A DNA stretch of 64,000 nucleotides from Pseudanabaena sp. FACHB-2040 (GCF_014696715.1 NZ_JACJQO010000006.1:276778-340777), one strand, 5' to 3'. Shown: positions 53,630 through 63,432, numbered from the stretch's first letter. Notes: a model not told the origin generated them from the letters alone. Program-made: numbers and translations.

Positions 53630-54142
53630 ATGAAAGTCAACGCTCAGGATCAGGTGCAATGGTCAAAAACCGGCCAGAGGCCATCGCACCTCCCCCTAGA
53701 CACTCTACTACAGCATATTCCTCCTCACATCGCCACTACCTTTGACAACGCCCAGCTAGACGCCCTAGAGCAGGCACTGAACCAACGATCCAGATCTCAC
53801 CACACAGTTGATATCCGCATTTCCGCCCCTTTCTGGCCCCGGTTTTACCTAGTTGTGCTGGCAGGTTCTGAGCGACGCTCCCCGGCTCGGCGGGCTCAAG
53901 AGCGCCAGCTTCACCCCCTGTGGACGCCTGTTCATGGGCTGATTGTCGTAGGCAGCATGGCCGTGAGTTCGCTACTGCTGTTAGGGCTGCTGCTGCTCCA
54001 AAGAGTTGATCCCATCCCGCTGCACAAGGCCGCCGCTCCGGCAGGCATTCCCTTTAAGCACGACCCAACCAGCTGTGAACAAAGTGGCCGCATCTGGCAA
54101 GCAGGAGAGTGCCTTGACTATGAGCACGACCCAATGTTTTAG
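53630..54142 (+). CDS. Single-helix membrane protein of unknown function
   Basis: 170 residues from ATG at 53630. The N-terminal half is soluble (LDTLLQHIPPHIATTFDNAQ then LDALEQALNQRSRSHHTVDI) and includes a basic Arg cluster (SERRSPARRAQERQ). One membrane helix follows (GLIVVGSMAVSSLLLLGLLL). The short C-terminal part has two cysteines in CEQSGRIWQAGECLDYE, which could pair outside the cytosol. Not a family I can name. A single gene followed by a terminator and then hemB. Confidence 0.75.
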   Translation: MKVNAQDQVQWSKTGQRPSHLPLDTLLQHIPPHIATTFDNAQLDALEQALNQRSRSHHTVDIRISAPFWPRFYLVVLAGSERRSPARRAQERQLHPLWTPVHGLIVVGSMAVSSLLLLGLLLLQRVDPIPLHKAAAPAGIPFKHDPTSCEQSGRIWQAGECLDYEHDPMF

Positions 54143-54273
54143 AGGCCCTATTCTGAGGCGTCTCCTAGGGTGTCTTCTGGGTTACAGAACGTTACACCCG
54201 CTTGTCTTGGGTGCCGCCCCAGGCTTTAGACTTGGAAACAATTCTAAAAATTGAGTGAACTAGCACTTCGCTA

Positions 54274-54303
54274 AGGTGCCTCTGCTCAAGGCATCTTTTT
54301 TTT
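54274..54303 (+). terminator. Intrinsic terminator before hemB
   Basis: AGGTGCC and GGCATCT pair (one G-T wobble), followed by an eight-T run starting at about 54296. It would end the 53630 transcript. Confidence 0.7.
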
Positions 54304-54343
54304 CTCCTGACTCCTCATTAATGTCGCCTGGTGCAGTAGTCCT

Positions 54344-55327
54344 ATGTTCCCAAACCACCGCCCGCGTCGGCTCCGCAGCCATCCTCAACTTCGCCGTATG
54401 GTTCAGGAAAATGTGGTGACCACCGCCGACCTGATCTATCCACTGTTTGCCGTGCCCGGCGAGGGCATTGCGAACGAAGTCAAGTCCATGCCGGGGGTCT
54501 ACCAACTCTCTGTAGACAAGATTGTTGAAGAAGCCAAAGAAGTCTACAGCTTGGGCATTCCGGCCATCATTTTGTTTGGCATTCCCGAAGACAAAGATAT
54601 CGATGCCACTGGGGCCTGGCATGACTGCGGTATTGTGCAACAAGCAACGACTGCAGTCAAAGAAGCCGTTCCCGACCTGCTGGTGGTCGTCGATACCTGT
54701 CTCTGCGAATACACCTCCCATGGCCATTGCGGCTATTTAGAAGTCGGTGACTTGACGGGCCGAGTCCTCAACGACCCAACCTTGGAGCTGCTAAAGAAAA
54801 CCGCTGTAGCTCAGGCCAAAGCTGGTGCCGATATCATCGCCCCCTCCGGCATGATGGATGGTTTTGTCCAGGCCATCCGTACCGGGCTTGACGAGAATGG
54901 CTACGAGATGATTCCAATTCTCTCCTACGCCGCTAAGTACGCTTCTGCCTACTACGGGCCGTTCCGCGATGCTGCTGACTCAGCGCCGCAGTTTGGCGAT
55001 CGCCGTACTTACCAAATGGACCCAGCCAACGGCACCGAGGCGCTCAAAGAAATTGAGCTAGATATTGCAGAAGGGGCCGACATGCTGATGGTCAAGCCCG
55101 CTCTGGCCTACATGGACATTATCTGGCGGGTTAAAGAAGCAACCAATCTCCCTGTGGCTGCTTATAACGTGTCTGGGGAATATTCAATGGTCAAGGCGGC
55201 TGCCCTAAATGGCTGGATCGATGAGCAGCGAGTGGTGATGGAAACCATGCTCGGCTTCAAACGCTCAGGCGCTGATTCGATTCTGACCTACCATGCCAAG
55301 GATATTGCCCGCTGGCTAAACGGGTAG
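54344..55327 (+). CDS. hemB: Porphobilinogen synthase (delta-aminolevulinate dehydratase)
   Basis: 327 residues, full length. The zinc-site cysteines are in [15 protein letters not shown] (Cys-x-Cys...Cys). The two active-site lysine regions are [17 protein letters not shown] and [12 protein letters not shown]. It condenses two 5-aminolevulinate to porphobilinogen for haem and chlorophyll in the cytosol. The Cys set indicates the zinc-type enzyme; the plant-type magnesium enzyme has Asp residues there. A single gene with its own terminator. Confidence 0.97.
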   Translation: MFPNHRPRRLRSHPQLRRMVQENVVTTADLIYPLFAVPGEGIANEVKSMPGVYQLSVDKIVEEAKEVYSLGIPAIILFGIPEDKDIDATGAWHDCGIVQQATTAVKEAVPDLLVVVDTCLCEYTSHGHCGYLEVGDLTGRVLNDPTLELLKKTAVAQAKAGADIIAPSGMMDGFVQAIRTGLDENGYEMIPILSYAAKYASAYYGPFRDAADSAPQFGDRRTYQMDPANGTEALKEIELDIAEGADMLMVKPALAYMDIIWRVKEATNLPVAAYNVSGEYSMVKAAALNGWIDEQRVVMETMLGFKRSGADSILTYHAKDIARWLNG

Positions 55328-55367
55328 AGATTCTGGGATCCTCCCCAACACCTTGATTCAATCTGTA

Positions 55368-55393
55368 AAGCGTCTCTCAGGAGGCGCTTTTTT
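55368..55393 (+). terminator. hemB terminator
   Basis: AAGCGTCTC and GAGGCGCTT pair (one wobble) around TCAG, followed by a T-run (TTTTTT). Confidence 0.78.
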
Positions 55394-55536
55394 AATGAGA
55401 ATTACGTGTCGCTTCTCAAAGCAAAGCCTGAAAATTATAGAGAATTAGCCGTTCTCTGCCGTGAGCATGCCTATTTTTGCTTTAACCTCTCTTAAGCGCA
55501 GTGCAAAAAGTAAACCTGTAGTAGGCCCCAATCCCC

Positions 55537-57660
55537 CTATCTCCCTAAAGTTTCCTCAGCCGACACCATCTGCGCCTTAACCTGGGCTGCGCTCAGCAGT
55601 CGCACCAGCCGCAGCGCCTGATGTCTGTGTAGCTTTGCGGGAAATATTGCGGGCAGCCGAGTCATAAAGTCTCGGGCTAGGCCAATGTCAGAGCCTGAGA
55701 CCCGGGCCAGTTCGGAAGCCCCATCAAAGCGGGCATCGTTCGTTAGGGCCATCTCCACCCGGATTTGCCAGCGTCGGGGGGCTACATCTGCCTGCTCTAC
55801 CCGACGCAGCCCACGAATGGTGGCCAGCACTACCAGCCGATCTCCAGGCCGCAGCCGAATATCTTCTGAAGGCATTACGGTCGCTGATTTGTTGGGACGT
55901 TGGTGCCAGATTGGCACTACGCCGTAGCCGTAGGCCACTTCAGAGAGTAGGTGACCAGATAGGGTATCGCCCATTTCGATAGTGTATTGGGTCACCAGGA
56001 TGGTCTGGTTGTAGAGGCGAAAGAGGCTGAGAACATGCTCACCAAAGGCTGCCCCAGCAAACGCTTCAGCCGAGATCGCTGAAGCACACAGCACTTGGGC
56101 ATAGGGAAAGAGCTGAGCCAGTTTGTCGCTAAACTGCTGGTCATAGGTGCGAATAATCAGGCGGCAGTCAGCATTGACTCGATGAGCCATTAGCCCCATT
56201 TCCAGATTTTGAATTTCGTCATCGCTGACGGCAACAACGCTTTTGGCTGTTTCCAGGTTGACTTTCCCTAGGCCTGCTGCAATGTCTCCGGTGACTAAGG
56301 GCAGTTGAGGCAGCATGCCGGCATCTAGCGCTTCAGGATTGATGCCAACCACAGGCTGTTTTAGCTCCTCCAGCAACGACACAACTCGCCGCCCGACTCG
56401 GCCTAGCCAGATCACTACTACATGGTCTTGCTCAGGCACGGGAGGCCGCCGCGCCAAAAACTCAAATCTTAGAGTCAGTAGTTTCTCGGTTAGCAGGGCA
56501 TATAGCACCCCGATGAAGGCTGTTCCTACCAAGGTGAGCATCAGGCTAAAAAGCCGAATCAGCTCGGGGTAGCGAACGTCGGGCACTAGGTCGCTAAACA
56601 GATCGCCATAGCCTCCTAACAGCAGCACCACTGAGGCATAAAAGGCATCCTGTAGGCGCATTTCTGAGTTGGGAGAAGTCCAGTACAGTAGCCCTGTGCC
56701 TAGCAGACAGAGGACTATCACCGTCAGGCCGCACAAGATGGCAACCCGTTTAATCTGCTGCTGGTAGCTGGCCTGCCAAAACTGCAGTAACGCTCGCTCA
56801 ATATCGGACCAGCCGTGAAGAGCCCACAGCTTCTTCCAAAGTAGGTGTAGAGAGGAGCGGCGCGATGGTCGGAGGCCAGCCCCTTGGGGCCAGCGCAACC
56901 GCTGCCGCCCAGATGTAGGTCGTTCGGTCTCCGTCTCGACCACCACAATCTCATCCCCAGCCCGCAGCGTTACGTTGGGCAGCCAGGTGTAAAACTGGCT
57001 AGAGGGGCTGTAGGCGTTAAGGACATCCTCCTCGTCCTTGGGGTGACCAAAGGGTCGGTAGCGCAAAATGCGCCGGTTGCGTGTTTCTAGCTCATACAGG
57101 CGGCGACGATCGCACCAGGCATCTTCCGGGCGAATCTGCCGCCTCAAGATCTGAAAGCGATGCTCCTCAATGCGAAAAAAGCCCAGCAGTTCCTCCCCAA
57201 AAGCCTCTAGGGCAAAGGCAGGAGCGGCCAGTTCTGTCGGTTCAAAGGCAATCAGGTTGCTGAGCTGCAGGCTGAGCAAAGCATTTAAGTTTTGCTTGTC
57301 CGAGCGCACTACAATCCGCACGTTGGGATTAAGCACGCGGGCTGTTAACGCCGCCTCTAGATTGACCCGCTCATTCTCAGTCACTAGCAGCACCGCTCGG
57401 CACTGCTTTACCCCAGCCTGCTCCAGCACCTCAGCGTAGCGGCAATCACCAATCACCAGATGATCGAGCAAGTCCGGCAGTTGGGGGATTTCCCACTGCT
57501 CAGGGCGGGCCAAGTTTACGGCACTGACCTGCACACCAAAGATCTTCAGGTTAGCAACACAGTGCTGGCCCAAACTGCCTAGACCACACACTAGAAATCC
57601 AGCTCGTGGAGAGTTGGCATTTGCCGTTGAGGAATCGGCCGAAGGGGAGGGAGAGACCAT
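55537..57660 (-). CDS. RCK-channel-RCK membrane protein (TrkA-N domains on both sides of a pore)
   Basis: 707 residues. An N-terminal Rossmann/RCK domain (about 20-160: GFLVCGLGSLGQHC, VIGDCRYAEVLEQAG) is followed by a TrkA-C-like domain. Two membrane helices (about 297-325 and 365-392) flank a pore loop with filter GGYGD (349-353) in ASVVLLLGGYGDLFSDL. A second Rossmann/RCK domain (HVVVIWLGRVGRRVVSLLEE, LVTGDIAAGLG) and TrkA-C follow. The second nucleotide motif is GRVGRR. RCK domains bind NAD(H) or ions and gate potassium channels or TrkH-type transporters. Potassium handling is the family-level inference; the N-terminal cytosolic RCK is unusual. Confidence 0.9.
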   Translation of the reverse strand: MVSPSPSADSSTANANSPRAGFLVCGLGSLGQHCVANLKIFGVQVSAVNLARPEQWEIPQLPDLLDHLVIGDCRYAEVLEQAGVKQCRAVLLVTENERVNLEAALTARVLNPNVRIVVRSDKQNLNALLSLQLSNLIAFEPTELAAPAFALEAFGEELLGFFRIEEHRFQILRRQIRPEDAWCDRRRLYELETRNRRILRYRPFGHPKDEEDVLNAYSPSSQFYTWLPNVTLRAGDEIVVVETETERPTSGRQRLRWPQGAGLRPSRRSSLHLLWKKLWALHGWSDIERALLQFWQASYQQQIKRVAILCGLTVIVLCLLGTGLLYWTSPNSEMRLQDAFYASVVLLLGGYGDLFSDLVPDVRYPELIRLFSLMLTLVGTAFIGVLYALLTEKLLTLRFEFLARRPPVPEQDHVVVIWLGRVGRRVVSLLEELKQPVVGINPEALDAGMLPQLPLVTGDIAAGLGKVNLETAKSVVAVSDDEIQNLEMGLMAHRVNADCRLIIRTYDQQFSDKLAQLFPYAQVLCASAISAEAFAGAAFGEHVLSLFRLYNQTILVTQYTIEMGDTLSGHLLSEVAYGYGVVPIWHQRPNKSATVMPSEDIRLRPGDRLVVLATIRGLRRVEQADVAPRRWQIRVEMALTNDARFDGASELARVSGSDIGLARDFMTRLPAIFPAKLHRHQALRLVRLLSAAQVKAQMVSAEETLGR

Positions 57661-57782
57661 GCACCGAGAGTAGCCGATTGTGAGGGAGATGGGGGAGCAA
57701 GGGAGCGAGAGAGTAGGGGAGATCGGGTAGAGCTGTCTCTATGTCTCCGCCGTCTCCGTGTCCTCCTCCCTCGCGCCCACGC

Positions 57783-59252
57783 CTAGCTAATCGAGCTAGC
57801 CCAGTCCTTAGCCCAGTGCAGGTGCTTGTGCACTTCGTCTAGATTCTGGGCTTCGCTGTAGAGGCGCAGGATCGGCTCGGTGCCGCTGAATCGAATTAGC
57901 AGCCAGCTGTCATCCGCTAGGGTGAACTTGTAGCCGTCAATGGTGAGGCAGTCGGTAACTACTTTTCCGGCGACTGCTTCGGGCGGTTGGGTGTCTAGCT
58001 GGTGCTGCAGCTTGGCCCGGATCTCCATGCTGGGCAGGGGCAAATCAATGCGGTCGTAGGCTGAGGAATAGCCGGTTTTCTTCTGCAAATTTTGATAGAG
58101 ATCGCTCAGGTCTTCTTGGGCCATCACCACGGCTTCTAGCACGTACAGGGCTGAGAGTAGGGCATCTCGTTCGGGGATGTGGTGGCCGTAGCCAATGCCG
58201 CCCGACTCTTCGCCGCCTAGCAGCACCGCCGATTCTTGCATGCGATCGGCAATGTACTTGTAACCAATGGCAGTCTCATGTAGAGGCAGGTCGTAGAGCT
58301 TGGCAATGGCCGGAATTAGATTAGAGCCGCTGATGGTTTTGACCACTTCTCCGGTGTAGCCTCGGCGCGCCTTCAGGTGCTCTAGCAGAATGGGGATAAG
58401 AATTTGAGAGCTGAGAAACTCGCCCTGCCCATCGACGGCGGCGATGCGATCGCTATCACCATCAAACACCAGGCCCACCTTGAGCCCTTCGGGGTTGGCG
58501 GGCTGGTAGACCTTTACAGTCTCCAGCAGTTCTCCGAGGTACTTGGGCAGTGGTTCGGGAGCACCGCCGCCAAAGAGGGGATCGGCGCTGGTGTTAAGCT
58601 CATGCACAGTGTCCTGGCCTAGCAGCTTGGCTAAACCGCCAGCAGCAGCGCCATGCATAACGTCGGCAAAGACAGTTAGCTGACCGTCTGCGATCGCAGC
58701 TTGAATCTGACCAACATTGACCTCTGCCTGAAGCGCGCGGCAGTAGTCGGGCCAAGGGTCAAACATCTCTAGGCCGCCGGGCTGACCCAGCGGTGGCGAA
58801 AGATGAGGCAACATCGCTTCGACCTGCTGAGTGACTTCGGGCGAGACCGAACCGCCAAAAGCGCCTTTAATTTTTAGCCCCGAATAGGCTGCCGGGTTGT
58901 GGCTGGCAGTAATGACAATCGCGCCTAGAGCCTTTTGGTAATGAGCAGCGTAGCTGAAGGCTGGAGTAGGCGCATAGTCGGTAGAAAGCCTCACGTCAAA
59001 CCCAGCTTCTCTGATCGCCTCGGCAGCGGTACGGGCAAACTCAGGCGACAGAAATCGCCGGTCGTAACCCACAATTACGGTGCGGCTCTGGGTTTCTTCA
59101 CCAAAGTATTTATAGAGGACGTGGGCGGCAATACTGGCAACGTGGGCAACGCGCTCAAAAGTAAAGTCGGCGGCGATAATACCACGCCAGCCGTCGGTGC
59201 CAAACTTGATGGGTTTTGGAGTCGCTGGAACGGGAGCAGAGGCGGCAGTCAT
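57783..59252 (-). CDS. Phosphoglucomutase/phosphomannomutase family enzyme
   Basis: About 489 residues from ATG at 59252; an ATG four codons upstream is also in frame. Start region FGTDGWRGIIAADF carries the phosphate-binding loop. The phosphoserine motif is TASHNPAAYSGLKIKG. The metal-binding loop is DGDSDRIAAV. The sugar specificity loop is GGEESGGIGYG, and the phosphate-binding loop near the end is RFSGTEPILRLY. All catalytic motifs are complete. The family interconverts hexose-1- and -6-phosphates for glycogen and polysaccharide precursors. GGEESGG favours phosphoglucomutase over glucosamine enzymes. Confidence 0.93.
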   Translation of the reverse strand: MTAASAPVPATPKPIKFGTDGWRGIIAADFTFERVAHVASIAAHVLYKYFGEETQSRTVIVGYDRRFLSPEFARTAAEAIREAGFDVRLSTDYAPTPAFSYAAHYQKALGAIVITASHNPAAYSGLKIKGAFGGSVSPEVTQQVEAMLPHLSPPLGQPGGLEMFDPWPDYCRALQAEVNVGQIQAAIADGQLTVFADVMHGAAAGGLAKLLGQDTVHELNTSADPLFGGGAPEPLPKYLGELLETVKVYQPANPEGLKVGLVFDGDSDRIAAVDGQGEFLSSQILIPILLEHLKARRGYTGEVVKTISGSNLIPAIAKLYDLPLHETAIGYKYIADRMQESAVLLGGEESGGIGYGHHIPERDALLSALYVLEAVVMAQEDLSDLYQNLQKKTGYSSAYDRIDLPLPSMEIRAKLQHQLDTQPPEAVAGKVVTDCLTIDGYKFTLADDSWLLIRFSGTEPILRLYSEAQNLDEVHKHLHWAKDWASSIS

Positions 59253-59472
59253 GGCTAGTTCCAATCACAGAAAATGGGCTGCTATGAGTTTATCTGCTGT
59301 CTCCAAGGGCGGCGAGGGCGCAGGCCGAATCTCTATAGAGATTTCATTGAAAGGCTAATTTCTAGGATTTTTCGTTGAGTAGAACCGTTCAATCCGAACT
59401 CAGAAATGCCAAGCATACGCCCGCTGCGTTTCGACGCTGGCGTTTTGAGGATGGCCTGGCTCAAGCCAATCA

Positions 59473-60150
59473 TTAGAAGCTAAAGGATTCCAACACAAAC
59501 GGGGCCGATGATTCTAGAATCAGCCCGCCTGTGCGGCGACTTTCTACCGTCAGTTCTTCTAAAGGAGCCTTATCGTGCTCGGCATAGCGATAGCGAAAGG
59601 TTTTACAGTGGGCTAGGCAGTGACCACTATTGTCGAGGGCCGTTAGCCGAATATCTTTATATCCCCGAACTTTCAAGGAAATGCGGGGCCGTTGATCTTT
59701 GAGCGTAATGGTAATTGCATGCCGCTGAGCAATGGGCATCAACACAATACGCGGCACCTGGCTGTAGAAGCTGGGGTTTGAAGGGGTAAGTGCGATCGCA
59801 CCTTCAAAAATAACCCCCCGCTCAGCAAACTGCTCTCGCACCGACTCAAAGGGCGTGAGTCGATGGAAAGGCAGGCTGCACCGTTGAAGGGGTGCGGACT
59901 GACTAGTGGGCTGAGACAACTGCCGATTTCCAGGGAATGAGTTGAGTGGAGAGAACGAGGTCGAGGATATGGCAGAGAGCATGGCAGAAAACCCTGAGTG
60001 ACGAGAGTTTCTACAGGCTGGGCTCTTTCTTTTGCGTAGGGAAAGCCCATCCCTGTGCCATTTATTCAATTGGCCCTGTTCTAAGCTCTCTAGGGAGGGC
60101 GTAATTTGCTGCAGGGGTGCAGACCGCTCGCGATTTAGTTGCTCAGTCAT
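59473..60150 (-). CDS. Protein of unknown function
   Basis: About 225 residues from ATG at 60150 (AAGG nearby); a GTG at 60264 is an alternative in the same frame. The N-terminal 110 residues are Ser/Arg/Pro-rich and probably disordered. The C-terminal 110 residues are strand-rich (GVIFEGAIALTPSNPSFYSQ, HAITITLKDQRPRISLKVRG, FRYRYAEHDKAPLEELTVES) and look like a beta-sandwich. No family is recognised and the start is uncertain. It is transcribed away from the tRNA-Pro gene. Confidence 0.5.
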   Translation of the reverse strand: MTEQLNRERSAPLQQITPSLESLEQGQLNKWHRDGLSLRKRKSPACRNSRHSGFSAMLSAISSTSFSPLNSFPGNRQLSQPTSQSAPLQRCSLPFHRLTPFESVREQFAERGVIFEGAIALTPSNPSFYSQVPRIVLMPIAQRHAITITLKDQRPRISLKVRGYKDIRLTALDNSGHCLAHCKTFRYRYAEHDKAPLEELTVESRRTGGLILESSAPFVLESFSF

Positions 60151-60305
60151 CTGCCTTAACCCGTGATTATGCTTCACAATGGTTAAGACTTCGCCACCTC
60201 TAGCTGTGTTCCGGATCGAAAAGTTTAAAGAACTGATGAAGTTGCTTAGACCAAAACCGCTCACCAGAAAGCAGCGGTTCCTGTGTTACCCTAGTTAGAG
60301 CATTT

Positions 60306-60379
60306 CGGGATGTAGCGCAGCTTGGTAGCGCACTTCGTTCGGGACGAAGGGGCCGCTGGTTCGAATCCAGTCATCCCGA
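60306..60379 (+). tRNA. tRNA-Pro (CGG)
   Basis: 74 nt. Acceptor CGGGATG/CATCCCG, anticodon loop TTCGGGA with anticodon CGG in stem CTTCG/CGAAG, and T-arm GGTTCGAATCC. No encoded CCA; the discriminator base is A. Confidence 0.96.
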
Positions 60380-61486
60380 TTCATTTTTGATGTTAGTTAG
60401 TAACCTTAAAGGTCACTAGAGGACGAGCATCCTGCTCATCCAGACCGTCATGCACCCTTGCAGGTCATGCACTCTTATATAAAGTGGGCAGTGCTTACCA
60501 GTCCCAACAGTAGAAACAGGCGCTAACCCTCTCATTCCCATTTATCATTCCCCAAGAGCGGGCTGCAGACTTCTGGAGGCGGCACCATATCTGTAAGCTA
60601 CTTTTGCTTAGCTCCATGTTGCGCGATGACTTCACTCACGAAAACACCGTAAATTTCTCGGTGGACTTTGAACTTGGGGAAGCACCCAGTTATTTAGGTC
60701 TTGCGGGCACGGAATATAGAGTCAAGCAAAATCATTGGTGCAAAGCCGACCTACGAACCCCCGGAAGAACCCAGCCCCTATTTCAGAGGCGGGGCGTTAG
60801 GTGAAGCTGTTGCGCAATATGAGCAAAATCGACGATCACTTGCTTGGTGTATAGGTTGGATACCACTAACAGAGCAGAACAGATGGCCGGGCAAGAGGCT
60901 CTGTAAACATGAGAAATCGTATCGTATTGTTCGTGTCTATTTGATAGAGTACTTTTGGGTTTGCCCAGAGATGCTGGAGTTTAGAGGCTATCGGCTTGTT
61001 AAGCAACACTTGTGATGCGATCGCACCTAACAAAACTAGATAGCAATGGTTTAAAGTACTGGGACTGTTCTTAAGCGTACAGGGGGAGAGCTCGGTATCG
61101 TTTAGCACCTACTGATTAACTCTGTATCTCTTTGAAGCATTTCTTTTAGACGCTTAGTCAGGCAGGCTTATCTGAAGGAAGTAGGGGAGCAGATTCATCA
61201 CAGCTCTTTCCCCTATGAATACAGAGTTGGATGATGAATAGAATTGGTGCATGAAACAGGCAAAACTCGCCTGTCGAGATATTTAAATACTTAGCATTGT
61301 AATGCACAGAGGCAGCTTCCAAAAGAAAGATTTTTTTGGAACACTCCTTTGGTTTAATAGTCTGGACAATTAGCCATCAAGTCCAAAGCCTAATTCATAT
61401 CAAAGTTTCTAAAGATTTTTTGCTAACTTTGATGCTGGCACTCGGACTTGGTGTTTTTTTGAAACTTGATAAAGGGTTCGGATCCA
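60380..61486. other. Long gene-poor AT-rich spacer
   Basis: About 1.1 kb. Two overlapping plus-strand frames at 60604-60804 and 60701-61015 have some protein-like phrases (KIIGAKPTYEPPEEPSPYFR then GGALGEAVAQYEQNRR), but they stand in different frames and degrade into unlikely sequence, so they may be a relic of one gene. The rest is AT-rich, probably the promoter of the actin-like cassette. No hairpin with a T-run was seen. Confidence 0.4.
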
Positions 61487-62617
61487 ATGGCCATGTCACA
61501 AGCTGCCTCTATACCTATGAATCAGACATCGCTGGTAAAAACATCTAGCGATGCCGAAGTTCCTAAGGAAAACGGTGGGTTGCCCAAATCCATTTTAAGC
61601 GTTGATTTGGGGCGAACCTCTACGAAGACCTCTATCAGTCGCGATCCCAACAGCGTCGTCTTCATCCCTGCTAACGTTAAGCATTTGGCAATGGAACAGG
61701 TGCAGGGGGGAGCCTTTGAAGCCCGTGCAACTGAACCCCTTTCAGACATCTGGTTGGTTTACCAGGGCAGTGGCTACGCTGTAGGACAGCTAGCAGAAGA
61801 CTTTGGCGCTAATCTAGGGGTCGGCCAATCTAAAGTTAACGATGCTTTGGTCAAAGTTCTGGCCTGCATTGGCTACTTCCAACTGCGAGACGAGATTTCG
61901 GTGGTGCTAGGCCTGCCCTATCACTCCCAGGACCAGTTTGAGCGCGAAAAAGAACAGCTAATCAGTTTGCTGATGGGCCCGCATGTTATGAGCTACCGAG
62001 GTGAACCCATCACCATCACCATCAACAAGGTTTGGGTAATGCCCGAGGGTTACGGCAGCATTCTATGGAGTGAAGTCCAAGAAAAGAAGGATGCCAGCCT
62101 CGACTTTACCAAGCTGCCAGTTGCAATTGTTGATATCGGTCATCAAACCACTGATTGCCTGATGGTAGACAACTTCAGATTTGCTCGCGGGGTTTCTAGA
62201 AGTGAAGCTTTTGCCATGAGCCAGTTTTATGAACAGGTGGCATCTCAAATTGAGGGGGCAGATAGCCAGTCTCTGGCTTTGATTGCGGCTGTAAATCGAC
62301 CTAAAGGGGAACGGTTTTACCGTCCTCGGGGAGCAAATAAGCCAACCAACTTAGACGATATTTTGCCTAACCTCAAAGAGAGTTTCTCTCGAGAGATGTG
62401 TAACCGATTGTTGGCTTGGTTGCCAGAGCGCGTTACAGATGTCATCCTCACTGGCGGCGGCGGAGAATTTTTCTGGGAAGATATCCAGCGGTTATTGAAA
62501 GAAGCCAAGATTAATGCTCACCTCGCTACGCCCTGCCGTCAAGCCAACGCCCTAGGGCAGTATATTTATGGGGAGGCCCAGGTAGCGGCGGCCCGTTCGG
62601 CCCGTTCTGTGGCTTAG
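61487..62617 (+). CDS. Actin-like filament protein (ParM/StbA type)
   Basis: About 376 residues from ATG at 61487, with AAAGGG about ten bases upstream; ATG 61493 is an alternative. Actin-fold motifs in order: phosphate-1 ILSVDLGRTSTKTS, phosphate-2 VAIVDIGHQTTDCLMV, and adenosine motif VTDVILTGGGGEFFWEDI. Length fits ParM, AlfA and Alp7 (about 320-390). These ATPases polymerise and push plasmid copies apart with a DNA-binding adaptor. Downstream lies an RHH-like/coiled-coil gene with a strong inverted repeat between. It is on what looks like chromosome, so chromosome, plasmid-derived or other cargo is possible. MreB is excluded by sequence. Confidence 0.88.
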   Translation: MAMSQAASIPMNQTSLVKTSSDAEVPKENGGLPKSILSVDLGRTSTKTSISRDPNSVVFIPANVKHLAMEQVQGGAFEARATEPLSDIWLVYQGSGYAVGQLAEDFGANLGVGQSKVNDALVKVLACIGYFQLRDEISVVLGLPYHSQDQFEREKEQLISLLMGPHVMSYRGEPITITINKVWVMPEGYGSILWSEVQEKKDASLDFTKLPVAIVDIGHQTTDCLMVDNFRFARGVSRSEAFAMSQFYEQVASQIEGADSQSLALIAAVNRPKGERFYRPRGANKPTNLDDILPNLKESFSREMCNRLLAWLPERVTDVILTGGGGEFFWEDIQRLLKEAKINAHLATPCRQANALGQYIYGEAQVAAARSARSVA

Positions 62618-62646
62618 CCCCTTTTGTTTGCGAGCTAGCTGTGCCT

Positions 62647-62730
62647 AATCTCTTCCCAACCGCAACTTGATCGTGTTCGCCCTAAAGAGTGTTTTAACAA
62701 GGCGATCCTGACATCGGTTGGGAAGAGATT
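62647..62730. repeat. 16-bp inverted repeat between the actin-like and RHH-like genes
   Basis: AATCTCTTCCCAACCG (62647-62662) and its exact complement CGGTTGGGAAGAGATT (62715-62730) are separated by 52 bases. The right arm ends 36 bp before the ATG at 62767. No T-run follows, so a terminator is unlikely. In par cassettes the site bound by the adaptor (operator/centromere) is upstream of or between the genes. Confidence 0.75.
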
Positions 62731-62766
62731 TTGGTCAGTTGGCAGCGCCACCGTTTCAGGACAAAG

Positions 62767-63237
62767 ATGATGTTATTAAAGTGGTTACGTCAGGCGAGAA
62801 AAACGGTTTTTTTTAATCAAAATGCGCTTGATCAAACCTTGTTAGCGGCTGTTAAGGCTGAGCTGTCGAGACAGCCAGGTCTGAGTTTTAGCAGCCTTTG
62901 TAAAGAAGCCCTTCACCAGCTTTTACTGGGTACTCAGCCTTACTCCAGCCAAACACCATCTCCTATAGAAAACCAAATAGAGTCTCTTCAGGCTCAATTG
63001 CTGAGTGTGGAGCAGCGTTTTTTTTCTCAAGAGAAAAAGCGATTGGAGCGATTAGAGACGCAGCTACAGCAGTTGACTCTCCAAGTTGCCCAATTAGGAG
63101 GAACTGTCCCGGCTTCCCTAGTTTCTCTTCAGGGAGCCTCGGAACCGATGCCCTACCGAGAAGAACAAGAACCCGAAGAACTTCCTGAAGAAGATCCTGT
63201 CCTGGCTCGCTTGAGTGGCTTGATTGATGATTTTTAA
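62767..63237 (+). CDS. Probable ParR-like adaptor: ribbon-helix-helix-like N-terminus with coiled coil
   Basis: 156 residues from ATG at 62767; ATG 62770 is equal and a TTG at 62731 is in frame. Residues about 15-58 (VFFNQNALDQTLLAAVKAEL then SFSSLCKEALHQLLLG) have the strand-helix-helix pattern of RHH DNA-binding proteins. A long coiled coil follows (IESLQAQLLSVEQRFFSQEK then RLERLETQLQQLTLQVAQLG), ending in an acidic tail (EQEPEELPEEDPVLARLSGL). It is downstream of the actin-like gene, 149 bp away. ParR adaptors are about 100-130 residues with an RHH fold and a C-terminal tail that binds the filament. Assignment is by inference from fold and gene order. Confidence 0.65.
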   Translation: MMLLKWLRQARKTVFFNQNALDQTLLAAVKAELSRQPGLSFSSLCKEALHQLLLGTQPYSSQTPSPIENQIESLQAQLLSVEQRFFSQEKKRLERLETQLQQLTLQVAQLGGTVPASLVSLQGASEPMPYREEQEPEELPEEDPVLARLSGLIDDF

Positions 63238-63432
63238 GGCTAGGGCCTATCTAAACTTAGGCATAGAGCCATAGGCTGTCTACTACGGCTGGATTGGGAA
63301 CGCTATGGGGGATTGAGAGACTGATTCTTCCTCTTTCCTCGGTCTAGTCTCTCCTGCACATAAAACCGTATGAGAATCGCTTAGGGAGCCCAACCGCATT
63401 CGAAAAAACGCAGTTAAGGCAATAGAAAAAAA

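Noticed and set aside
60604..61015. Two overlapping plus-strand frames with some protein-like phrases
   Set aside because: They are in different frames and lack a consistent domain; possibly a relic, so described only in the spacer entry.
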